Assembly (NCBI GenBank): GCA_951813255.1
Contig: OX638353.1
Location: 1,736,001-1,800,000, forward strand
DNA length: 64,000 bases
Direction: 5' to 3'
Source: an uncultured Dehalococcoidia bacterium
GTDB taxonomy: Bacteria > Chloroflexota > Dehalococcoidia > Lucifugimonadales > JAAXIE01
The translations under genes and the position numbers were made by a program. Positions within the stretch are counted from its first letter, which is position 1. Each line of letters begins with the position of its first letter. Positions 17,344 through 25,364 of this stretch are shown piece by piece. The notes beneath the pieces are model-generated. The model saw only the letters and a program-made list of their open reading frames with translations, was not told the origin of the DNA and did not search any database.

Positions 17344-19479
17344 TCACCCAACCTGACCGCCATCCCTACGTTCTCCTGTGCCTTCCGACTCCTCCCCCAC
17401 ATCCCCAGCCTTACCATCTTCCCCGCCTCCATCTGCTGGCGGCTCGGGGTGATGGCCATCCCCCATCAGCAAATGCGCCAACTCATCCCGCTCCGGCATA
17501 CGCTCCACCACCGGAGCAAGGGGGTTGTCCTCGGGCAGCAGGGTATCCTCGGCAGGTTGCAGGGCGGCGCCATCTGCTTCTGCCGGAAGCTCCCCCGGTC
17601 GTGCCTCTTCCGGGCTATCCTGTGACCGACTCCCTCGACCCTCCTCCCCCGATGTGAACGTCTGGCTGACTGCACGCTCCAACGCCCTGTGAAGCCGGAA
17701 GCTGAACACGCCAACTGCTAAGGCGGGCGATAGCAACAACAGCAGGGACACTGGGACGGACAAGCTACTCAACGCTAACAACTCGCTGGTCAGGGGAAGA
17801 ATCAGTAGGAACAGTAGGGCGATGAACACCATGGCCAGCCCATACTCAACCATCGTGCGGACCACATCACGGCGCCGTTGGCCTTCGGGCTGCTGGTCCA
17901 CCGGCTTGGACGAACTGGTGGCCACTCTGGCGAGACTGTCCAGAGACCGCCAGATCGCTATTCCGGAGGGAATGCTAAGCCCAGCTACAAGTCCCACCAC
18001 CAAAAGTCCCGCCACCCCCGCAGGCACAGGGAGACGGTCACCCAGGTCTTCAGGAATAAAGTGAAGCACTTCTGTTCCTGCCCCGCTCAACAGGGCAATG
18101 ATGAACATGTTGATCAGGATGCGTCGCCCGATACCGCGAAACCCTCTCCCCGAATCTTCGGATTGCGAGAAGGACGACCAGAACACATCCACCCCGAGCC
18201 TGATCGAGAGCATGCTCTCGCGCAGGACAGCAGGAGCACGCTGGCCGACCCACTCGCTCAAAGGTACCGCCACACGACTCGTCAATGGGGCCAATACCGA
18301 GGTGACAGCCGTGGAAATCGACAGTATGGGTGCCAGCGCGGCGCCGCCTGCCGTAGTGGCTGGAGTCAAACGCCCTATTGCCAGGGAGAATTCCCCCATT
18401 TGCGGCATGGTCATTCCCACCCGGAACGCATCTGTCGGGCCGAGACCGGCCATTATGGAGCCCACGGTGTTGGCAGCTATCTTGGCGGCCATGAAGACCG
18501 CGACCACCACCAGGACTGGGATGAGATAGTCATCCAGCGTGCGGTAGTCGATCAGCATTCCAATGGACAGGAAGAAGAGGGCGCCAAACATATCGCGCAC
18601 CGGCGCTACCATTCCGTTGATCCGTCCTGCAACTTGCGTGTCGCCGATTACCACGCCGACCAGGAAGGCGCCTGCGGCTGGGGACAGCCCGAGGAAGGTG
18701 GCGAAAAGGGCGAATAGAAAGCAGGCTCCAAGTGCAATCAGCAGGAGGGTTTCGTCGGGTTGGAACCGGGAGAGGTAGTCCATCAAGCGGCCACCAGCCA
18801 TCGTGCCCAGCATTAGGACAATGATGGAGAAAGCTCCCAATCTCGCGGCCAGCAGGCCGGCATCGGCGAGGCTCGCTGTGCCCGTCGTGGAGAGACCGCT
18901 CAATACGGTCAATAAGACCACGACGACGAAATCCTCTACCAGCAGGATCCCTACTATCGTCTGGCCCCAACGCGTGTACAGGTTCCCGCGATCACGCAAA
19001 CCCTTCAGCAGAATGGCGGAACTACTGATTGCCAGTGCCCCTCCCAGGTAAAGCCCATGTCCTGGGTCAATTCCCGGCAGTATGCTGGCAAGCCACACCC
19101 CGAACAGGGTCAGCACACTGATCTCGACCACCCCGATCACCAGCACCTGCGGGCCTATGTTCCGGATACGCCGCCACCCCAACTCCAACCCAATACCGAA
19201 CAGCAGGAGGATTAAGCCAAGCTCAGCCAGAAGCCCGATGGTATCCAGGTTGCTGATGAGCGGCGTCGGCAGCGTGAACGGCCCGATCGCCACTCCGGCC
19301 AGCAGGTATCCCAGCACCGGGGGCTGCCGTGTAATCCGTGCCAGGCCCAGACCTACCGCAGCAATCACCATGGCTATGGTGAAGTCCTTCAGCAGCGAGG
19401 CGCTGCCTTCGGAAATGCTCGCGGTGGCTATCGAAAACCCGATGTCTATGACGGCTCTCCTTGCGACTCTGTCCGCCAC
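17344..19479 (-). CDS. CPA2-family (Kef/YbaL-like) cation:proton antiporter with a long C-terminal extension
   Basis: 711 residues, starting with GTG at 19479. Residues of about 25-420 form the Na+/H+ exchanger domain with 11-13 hydrophobic segments (PPVLGYLLAGVAIGP, LLVEDFVVVVLLT, the AAGAFLVGVVIGD loop, MTMPQMGEFSLAIG). The acidic LVEDF is where the transport carboxylate usually lies. The remaining 290 residues lack a TrkA-N nucleotide fold; they contain three or four more membrane segments and an acidic, Pro-rich hydrophilic tail. No partner subunit is adjacent. The likely role is monovalent cation export or pH control. Confidence 0.85.
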   Translation of the reverse strand: MADRVARRAVIDIGFSIATASISEGSASLLKDFTIAMVIAAVGLGLARITRQPPVLGYLLAGVAIGPFTLPTPLISNLDTIGLLAELGLILLLFGIGLELGWRRIRNIGPQVLVIGVVEISVLTLFGVWLASILPGIDPGHGLYLGGALAISSSAILLKGLRDRGNLYTRWGQTIVGILLVEDFVVVVLLTVLSGLSTTGTASLADAGLLAARLGAFSIIVLMLGTMAGGRLMDYLSRFQPDETLLLIALGACFLFALFATFLGLSPAAGAFLVGVVIGDTQVAGRINGMVAPVRDMFGALFFLSIGMLIDYRTLDDYLIPVLVVVAVFMAAKIAANTVGSIMAGLGPTDAFRVGMTMPQMGEFSLAIGRLTPATTAGGAALAPILSISTAVTSVLAPLTSRVAVPLSEWVGQRAPAVLRESMLSIRLGVDVFWSSFSQSEDSGRGFRGIGRRILINMFIIALLSGAGTEVLHFIPEDLGDRLPVPAGVAGLLVVGLVAGLSIPSGIAIWRSLDSLARVATSSSKPVDQQPEGQRRRDVVRTMVEYGLAMVFIALLFLLILPLTSELLALSSLSVPVSLLLLLSPALAVGVFSFRLHRALERAVSQTFTSGEEGRGSRSQDSPEEARPGELPAEADGAALQPAEDTLLPEDNPLAPVVERMPERDELAHLLMGDGHHPEPPADGGGEDGKAGDVGEESEGTGERRDGGQVG

Positions 19480-19747
19480 ATATTGGAGCCTGCGCCGCTA
19501 CGGCTCGGTGCTGTGCCCAAGCCTCCCATGGCTCCACGCCGCAATGGGCTCGGCCTGTCCCGTCCGCCAAAAGTAACAGAGATGGCGGAACGCACTATCA
19601 CGGCCATCATAGCATCGCGCCCCACCTCTTCCCCTCAGCGTCACCAAGCCCGTTCAGGACAAAAACGTCCCTTTGTCCGTCAACTCCCGCTCCCCCATCA
19701 ACAAGCCTCTCTCCCTCGCCCTCTCTCCTCCGGGCAAGCACACCCCC

Positions 19748-19777
19748 TTGACAACAATCGTACGTGTGTTCTATTAT
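19748..19777 (+). promoter_or_regulatory. Candidate rightward promoter with a LexA-like box between its elements
   Basis: TTGACA (19748-19753), an 18-base spacer and TATTAT (19772-19777). Between them 19759-19772 reads CGTACGTGTGTTCT, matching 12 of 14 positions of the Gram-positive-type SOS box CGAACRNRYGTTCG. The leader to the CoxL-like ATG would be about 380 bases. The SOS link is only a motif match. Confidence 0.4.
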
Positions 19778-19843
19778 GTTCTTGGAGCGCACAGGAGACT
19801 GCCTGCACCGGACCCCTGATCCGGGGACCCGTAGAGGCTGGCC

Positions 19844-20038
19844 ATGTCACACTGTGACATCTCTCCAGATACGGACCATGTCACACATGTCACACTTTTG
19901 TGACATCGAGGAGTTTTCAGATACGAAAAACATGTGACACTGTGCGCGTATCTGGCCAGCTAGCACAATGCCACAGATGCCACACTTTTCAGCTACAAAA
20001 ACACGATTTTAGCTACAACCGCTGTGACATTGTGACAT
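19844..20038. promoter_or_regulatory. Cluster of TGTGACA palindromes (operator-like array)
   Basis: Perfect palindrome ATGTCACACTGTGACAT at 19844-19860; ATGTCACA at 19878-19885 and 19887-19894, the latter facing TGTGACAT at 19899-19906 across four bases; TGTGACAC at 19933-19940; two head-to-tail TGTGACAT at 20023-20030 and 20031-20038. Degenerate ATGCCACA copies lie at about 19967-19985. CAGATACG (twice), its inverse CGTATCTG and CAGCTACA recur between the boxes. The density far exceeds chance for an 8-mer in 200 bases. It most likely binds a dimeric regulator acting on one or both divergent genes. Confidence 0.65.
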
Positions 20039-20164
20039 CTCCGGCCACTCCCAGAGGGCAAGCCCTCCCCCCAGGGAGCGTAGACCGGCAACCAAGCCCC
20101 AGCCCAAAGCCTTATAATTCCCACACCGGTTCTACCCCCCCAATAGCCCTGACAGGAGGAAGCA

Positions 20165-22507
20165 ATGGTCCAGAGCTACATCGGCGCCCCAATTCCCCGC
20201 AAGGAAGACCGGCGCTTCCTCACCGGCAAGGCCCGCTTCACCGACGACGTCCGCCTGCCCCACATGCTCCACGCTGCCATCGTCCGCAGCCCCCACGCCC
20301 ACGCCCTCATCAAGTCCATCGACGCTTCGGAAGCCCTGAAGATACCCGGCGTGGTAGCCGTCTACAGCGCGGCCGACGTGGAAGCCAACCTCACCCCCCA
20401 GCGCATACCCCTCCGCACCTCCGCACTCGGAGGCCTCGACCGCTTCCTCCAACACCCTCTGGCTAGGGGCAAGGTGCGCTATGTGGGCGACCCGGTGGCA
20501 GTTGTGATAGCCGAAAGCCGCCACCTAGCCGAGGACGCCATCGATGTGGTCCACGTGGAATACGAGCCCCTGCCAGTCGTAACCGATGTCATCGAGGCCT
20601 ACGAAGGAAAGGTGCTCCTCCACGAGGAGAACGGCACCAACGTTGCAGCCGACCTGACCGTCAGCGTGGGCGACGTGGAAGAGGCCTTCCGCAACGCCGA
20701 GTACACCCGTCAAGAGGAGTTCCAAGTCCCCCGCTACACTGCCAACCCCCTCGAAACCCGCGGCCTCGTGGCCTCCTACGACCCCGGACGTCACGAACTG
20801 ACCTGCTGGGGCGAGACCAAGGTGCCCTATTTCAACCGCGGCGTCCTGTCCTCAATGCTCGACATGCCTACCCACGCCCTCCACTTCTTCGAGCCCGACG
20901 TCGGCGGTGGCTTCGGGGCACGCGGCGAGTTTTACCCCGAGGATTTCATCATCCCCTTCGCCTCCAAGATGCTCGGCCGCCCCGTGAAGTGGATCGAGGA
21001 CCGGCGCGAACACTTGGTTTCCTGCAACCACTCCCGCGACCAGACCTGCCGCATCGAAATAGCCGCCAAGCGCGATGGCACCATCACCGGCATGCGGGCC
21101 GCCGTCTACGGCAACAACGGCGGCTACGTGCGCACCCATGGCGGGGCCGTCCCCCTCCTCACCGTCACCCTGCTTCCCGGTCCCTACCGGCTGCCCAACT
21201 TCGAAGGGCGCATCCTCTGCGTGGTAACCAACAAGACAGGCGTAGGCACCCTCCGGGGTCCCGGTATGTTCGAGGCAGCCTTCTCTCGCGAGCGCCTCAT
21301 AGACATGATGGCACAAGACCTCGACATCGACCCAGCCGAGATTCGCATGAGGAACCTCGTCCTCGCCTCCGAGATGCCCTACAACACCGGCATCATCCGG
21401 CCGCCCGAAAACCCGCCCACCATCTACGACAGTGGCGACTTCCCCAAGGCCCTGCAGGTGGCCTTGGATGCCATCGACTACGATACCCTCAAGGAGCAGG
21501 CAGGCAAGCTCATCGACGGCAAGTACCACGGCATCGGCATCGGCTCCTTCGTCGAGTTCACCGCAGGAGGCGCCCCCTACGAGGCAGCCAAGGTAACCGT
21601 GCAGGGCCCCGATCAGGTCGTCGTCTACATGGGAATATCCACCCTCGGCCAAGGCCACGAGACCACCATGGCCCAGGTATGCGCCCAAGGCCTCGGCGTC
21701 CCCTACGACCACGTCACCCTTCATAGCGGCAACACCGACCTGATGCCCCACGGCGGCGGAACCAATGCCAGCCGCCAAGCCGTCATGGGAGGCAGCGCCG
21801 TCTTCCTAGCGGCCCAGGAGCTCCAACAGAAGATTCTCCGCATCGCAGCAGGCTATCTGGACGTCGACCCCGAGGAATTGGAGTTCGAGCAGGGGCAGGT
21901 CTACCGCAAGACATCCCGGGTCGAGGGCCCGCTCATGGACCTAGGCCGGGTGCTGGAACTCGCCGGCCCAACCAGCCAGTACAACCAAGGCGAAATCGGC
22001 CTCGAAGCCACCCACTACTTCCGCTCCAACATGCTTCCCCACTCCTATGGCAGCCATGTGGCCCACATCACCGTGGACCCGGAGACCGGCAAGATTGACA
22101 TCCTCCACTACGTCATGGCGGACGATGTAGGCACCATCATCAACCCTATGCTCGCGCGCGGCCAACTGGTGGGAGCGGCCGCCCAAGGCATCGGCGCGTC
22201 CATCCTCGAGGAGCTTGCCTACGACGACAACGGCCAGCCCCTCTGCACCACCTACCTCGACTTCCTGACGGCATCCAGCACCGAGGTCCCCGACCTCGAG
22301 GTTATCGAACTCGACCTAGCCCCCTCCCCCTTAAACCCCTTGGGAGTGAAAGGCGTAGGCGAAAGCGGCATAGTAGCCACCGGAGCAGTCCTAGCCAACG
22401 CAGTCACCAACGCCCTCTCCTCCCTAGGCGTCCAAGTCCGTGACATGCCCCTAAGCCCCAGCTACGTCCGCGACCTAATCCGCGAGGCCCAAGGCGCAAG
22501 CGCGTGA
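20165..22507 (+). CDS. Xanthine dehydrogenase-family molybdopterin-binding (CoxL-type) large subunit
   Basis: 780 residues covering the whole aldehyde oxidase/xanthine dehydrogenase catalytic subunit: N-terminal a/b hammerhead (RKEDRRFLTGKARFTDDV, RSPHAHA), the GGGFG motif in VGGGFGARGEF, the LRGPGMFEAAF loop where CoxL-type enzymes carry AYRGAGR or the Cys-containing CSFR, and a C-terminal GVKGVGESG with the catalytic Glu. The loop variant argues against true CO dehydrogenase. The FAD (CoxM) and 2Fe-2S (CoxS) subunit genes are absent here. AGGAGG is five bases before the ATG. An MBL hydrolase and a methyltransferase follow on the same strand. Confidence 0.9.
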   Translation: MVQSYIGAPIPRKEDRRFLTGKARFTDDVRLPHMLHAAIVRSPHAHALIKSIDASEALKIPGVVAVYSAADVEANLTPQRIPLRTSALGGLDRFLQHPLARGKVRYVGDPVAVVIAESRHLAEDAIDVVHVEYEPLPVVTDVIEAYEGKVLLHEENGTNVAADLTVSVGDVEEAFRNAEYTRQEEFQVPRYTANPLETRGLVASYDPGRHELTCWGETKVPYFNRGVLSSMLDMPTHALHFFEPDVGGGFGARGEFYPEDFIIPFASKMLGRPVKWIEDRREHLVSCNHSRDQTCRIEIAAKRDGTITGMRAAVYGNNGGYVRTHGGAVPLLTVTLLPGPYRLPNFEGRILCVVTNKTGVGTLRGPGMFEAAFSRERLIDMMAQDLDIDPAEIRMRNLVLASEMPYNTGIIRPPENPPTIYDSGDFPKALQVALDAIDYDTLKEQAGKLIDGKYHGIGIGSFVEFTAGGAPYEAAKVTVQGPDQVVVYMGISTLGQGHETTMAQVCAQGLGVPYDHVTLHSGNTDLMPHGGGTNASRQAVMGGSAVFLAAQELQQKILRIAAGYLDVDPEELEFEQGQVYRKTSRVEGPLMDLGRVLELAGPTSQYNQGEIGLEATHYFRSNMLPHSYGSHVAHITVDPETGKIDILHYVMADDVGTIINPMLARGQLVGAAAQGIGASILEELAYDDNGQPLCTTYLDFLTASSTEVPDLEVIELDLAPSPLNPLGVKGVGESGIVATGAVLANAVTNALSSLGVQVRDMPLSPSYVRDLIREAQGASA

Positions 22508-22551
22508 TACCAGCTACTACAGACTCCGATGAGTGGAAGGGGCCATGAACC

Positions 22552-23424
22552 ATGGGTGACTTCCAGATGATTGTGGGCAACGCGGAGATCGTTGCCTTAT
22601 CGGATATGAATTGTGTTTACCCGACGCCCTTGGCTGACCTGTGGCCGAATGTGCCGTATGAGGGTTGGGACGCCTTCCGCGACCGCTACGGCGACACCTT
22701 CACCGACGGCGGCCACGGCACCCACATGAATATCGAGATCGGCTGCTACCTCGTCCGCTCCCAAGGCAAGACCATCCTCATCGACACCGGCTACGGCCCC
22801 GGCCCCGTCGAATACCTGGGAGGCCTGAAGGGCGAACTCTGGGCCGACCTGACTGCCAAGAAGATAGACTCCGCCCAGGTCGACACCGTCTTCCTCTCCC
22901 ACCTCCACCTCGACCATGTGGGCTGGAACTCCATCGAACAGGACGGCCACCTCATCCCCGCCTTCCCCAACGCCCGCTATGTGATGCACCGTGCCGATCT
23001 CGACCACTTTCGCCGTCCCGACGTCCATGCCCGCTCCCGTTACCCCTACATGGACGAATGTATAGAGGTGATAGCCCGCGCCGGCATGATCGACCCTCTC
23101 GACGGCGACTCCAACCTCACGGATGAAGTGAGGGCAGTTCATACCCCCGGCCATACCCCCGGGCACATGAGCATCGTCGTCTCCTCCCAAGGCCAGCGGG
23201 CCCATATCCAAGGCGACGTTCTGATTCATCCCGCACAAGTCACCGAGGAACACTGGACGCCCCTCTTCGACGGCGACCCCGCTCTGGCCACCCTCACTCG
23301 TCACAAACTGCTCAATGAACTGGAAGCCGATGGCACACCAGTGATCAGCTGCCACTTCCCTGCCCCCGGTTTCGGTCGAATAGTCCGCGTCCAGGGCCGA
23401 CGCTACTGGCAGGCCGGGTTGTAG
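22552..23424 (+). CDS. MBL-fold metallo-hydrolase
   Basis: 290 residues with the zinc motif HLHLDHVG, a downstream His in HTPGHTPGH, an Asp in IQGDVL and a C-terminal His in ISCHFPAPG. The substrate loop resembles the lactonase/alkylsulfatase-like branch of the superfamily. It begins 45 bases after the CoxL-type stop and is followed nine bases later by the methyltransferase, so the three probably form one transcription unit. The HpaB/SDR clusters elsewhere in the window suggest lactone or ester hydrolysis as a plausible role, unproven. Confidence 0.88.
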   Translation: MGDFQMIVGNAEIVALSDMNCVYPTPLADLWPNVPYEGWDAFRDRYGDTFTDGGHGTHMNIEIGCYLVRSQGKTILIDTGYGPGPVEYLGGLKGELWADLTAKKIDSAQVDTVFLSHLHLDHVGWNSIEQDGHLIPAFPNARYVMHRADLDHFRRPDVHARSRYPYMDECIEVIARAGMIDPLDGDSNLTDEVRAVHTPGHTPGHMSIVVSSQGQRAHIQGDVLIHPAQVTEEHWTPLFDGDPALATLTRHKLLNELEADGTPVISCHFPAPGFGRIVRVQGRRYWQAGL

Positions 23425-23432
23425 CGCCTGCC

Positions 23433-24167
23433 GTGAAGCATCACCGCCTATACCACGACCTCGCCCACCTCTGGCCCCTCTTCAGCCCGCCCGAAGAATA
23501 CGCCGACGAGGCCGAAATTTACCTCGAAATTCTCCGTTCCAAGCTGGGGCCGTCACGGCACAGCATCCTGGATCTCGGAGTCGGCGGTGGACACCTGCTC
23601 TCCCACTTGACTGTCGAACACGACGCCACAGCCGTCGACATCTCAGAGGAAATGTTGGCTCTCTCCCGCCGCCTCAACCCCACGGTCCAACATCACCTAG
23701 GCGACATGCGCTCAATACGCTTGAACACCCGTTTCGACGCCGTCCTGATACATGACGCCATCGACTACATGCTCACTGAAGACGCTATCGTGCAAGCCTT
23801 AACCACAGCCCGCGCCCATCTCCAGCCAGGGGGCCTTCTGCTGGTAGCTCCTGACTGGTTCCGCGAGACCTACCCCGGCAAGCACACCATGCACTGGCAC
23901 CAAGACTATGGCGACATCACCTTGGATGTCGCCGAACACCTCCCCGACCTCACCCATGACAGTACCATCGTCCAGTCCATTTTTGTCTACACCCTCCGTC
24001 AAGGAGAGCGCATAACTATCGAGGAAGACCACCACACCACCGGCCTCTTCCCAAGGGACACGTGGCTCCGCCTCATTCGAGACGCCGGCTTCGAAGTCGA
24101 ACTGCTCGAAGTACCTTCCAGCGAATACGGCTACGGCGGCAATCTCTTCGTCGGCGTGCTAGCCTAG
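23433..24167 (+). CDS. Class I SAM-dependent methyltransferase
   Basis: 244 residues beginning with GTG. Motif I is LDLGVGGGHLLSHL, an acidic post-I segment follows in AVDISEEMLALSRR, then GDMRSIRLNTRFDAV (motif II region) and LQPGGLLLVAPDW (motif III). It is of the UbiE/Methyltransf_25 type acting on small molecules. The start is only nine bases after the MBL stop, so translation is probably coupled. The methyl acceptor cannot be predicted. Confidence 0.88.
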   Translation: MKHHRLYHDLAHLWPLFSPPEEYADEAEIYLEILRSKLGPSRHSILDLGVGGGHLLSHLTVEHDATAVDISEEMLALSRRLNPTVQHHLGDMRSIRLNTRFDAVLIHDAIDYMLTEDAIVQALTTARAHLQPGGLLLVAPDWFRETYPGKHTMHWHQDYGDITLDVAEHLPDLTHDSTIVQSIFVYTLRQGERITIEEDHHTTGLFPRDTWLRLIRDAGFEVELLEVPSSEYGYGGNLFVGVLA

Positions 24168-24220
24168 TATCCGATGCACGTCAGTTCGTCAAAAAAAATG
24201 GCCGGACCGCTTACTAAACG

Positions 24221-24752
24221 ATGGAGGCGCCAGACGAGCCAGATGTTGTCGTTGAAAGCCTGATGCCGGGGGAGACGCGAGAGTACCCGCAACGCCTGCT
24301 AGTCGACGACTCCGGTCTCGACAGCCCGTTCGTCCTTTGTCTATCAAGGAAGCCCAATACGAAGTCCGAGTGGGAAGTCCTCCGAGAAGCGCTGCCCCAA
24401 AAGGACACGTGGACCGTTGACGGACGACGTGCCGGGCCTGATCTTCGAGATCGAATGGGGAATCAAGCGATGGCTGGCGCTGAATGGAGTGACCCACCAC
24501 GAGATTCACACCCGCAAAGGCTGGGTGGCTTACCCTTACGACACCATCCCGGCCAGCGTCGAACCTAGCAACCTCGGAGCAGCGTTGGCAGCGCGATGGT
24601 TGCGCAAGAACCGGCGGTTCAGTGACCAAAAGGAATACCGAGTGGTCTGGGAAATACGTAGCCCTCAGATGGAACGATTCCCCGACAAGATAGACATTGA
24701 ACTGGCGAGAACAGGGCTGGATATGCTCAGAGCGTGGAGCCCCCCAGCATGA
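24221..24752 (+). pseudogene. Frame-disrupted gene of an unknown family, copy 1
   Basis: Two adjoining frames together match the gene on the minus strand at 48900-49597. The first part (24221-24415) contains VESLMPGETRE, LLVDDSGLDSPF and EWEVLREALPQ. The second (from 24417) contains FEIEWGIKRWLALNG, GWVAYPYDT, RKNRRFSDQKEYR. Joining them needs skipping one base near 24415 (gtt-g-acg). About 80 N-terminal residues present in copy 2 are missing. A +1 programmed shift is possible but copy 2 is broken differently, which favours decay. No function is recognised. Confidence 0.65.
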
Positions 24753-24755
24753 GCC

Positions 24756-25364
24756 GCGGTCTGCTCGTGTTAGCTGGCCGGAATGTGTGAATGGTCGAAG
24801 GGTACTGAACTGCGAGCTCTGGCTCACAGGCCCCCGAGCCAAAGCTCGAAGACGGTTCTGTCAACCGTATACGTTGATGGGCGGATGGGGATACTCACCT
24901 GGTCAGGGTAGTTCGAGATGATGGGAGAAGCCCCCGTTCTCCCGAGACGAGCTGCAAGAGAAGTTGGCCCAGAGGCACTCCCAAGTACGGCACGAGGGAT
25001 ATGATACTACTTAAGTGATGCCTTCTCGCCGCACCGAGAGGTACGAACACATGGGATGCAGGCTCCTGATGCTGGTGGGGTCCTCCACGTCCTCCCCAAG
25101 ATTAGTGAGGGAGCTAACGACGGAGAAGCATATAAATGCTGGAAAGACATTTCAAAGGAACTAGTGACCAGTGATCCTGACTACTATCATATCGTGCTTG
25201 GAGGATGATAACGACACAGCCCTATCCGTCTCATGTGAGAACAAGCCCCTCTTGGCCATAACTGAGGGAGCCACTCTGACTCGTTTGGTGACAATAACTC
25301 AGCAATGTAATCGCGTTGCCACATAATATGGAGGCAAGGTAAAGCTGCTATCCTCTTTCTTGAT
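24756..25364. other. Intergenic region, nothing recognised
   Basis: About 610 bases between the broken gene and the LRR protein. A short open stretch at 24945-25016 (KPPFSRDELQEKLAQRHSQV in one frame) has protein-like composition but no start codon and may be a gene remnant. I see no promoter, repeat or RNA I would defend. Confidence 0.45.

Larger units (their letters stand above)
19480..20164. other. Divergent intergenic region
   Basis: 685 bases between two divergently transcribed genes (antiporter leftwards, CoxL-like rightwards). No gene is seen. It contains a candidate rightward promoter (19748-19777) and a 200-base cluster of TGTGACA boxes (19844-20038), followed by the AGGAGG site of the CoxL-like gene. 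Confidence 0.7.

Noticed and set aside
24189..24842. Minus-strand open frame of 217 codons over the unknown-family copy 1
   Set aside because: The plus-strand reading has a paralog at 48.9-49.6 kb with conserved motifs; the minus frame is its shadow.
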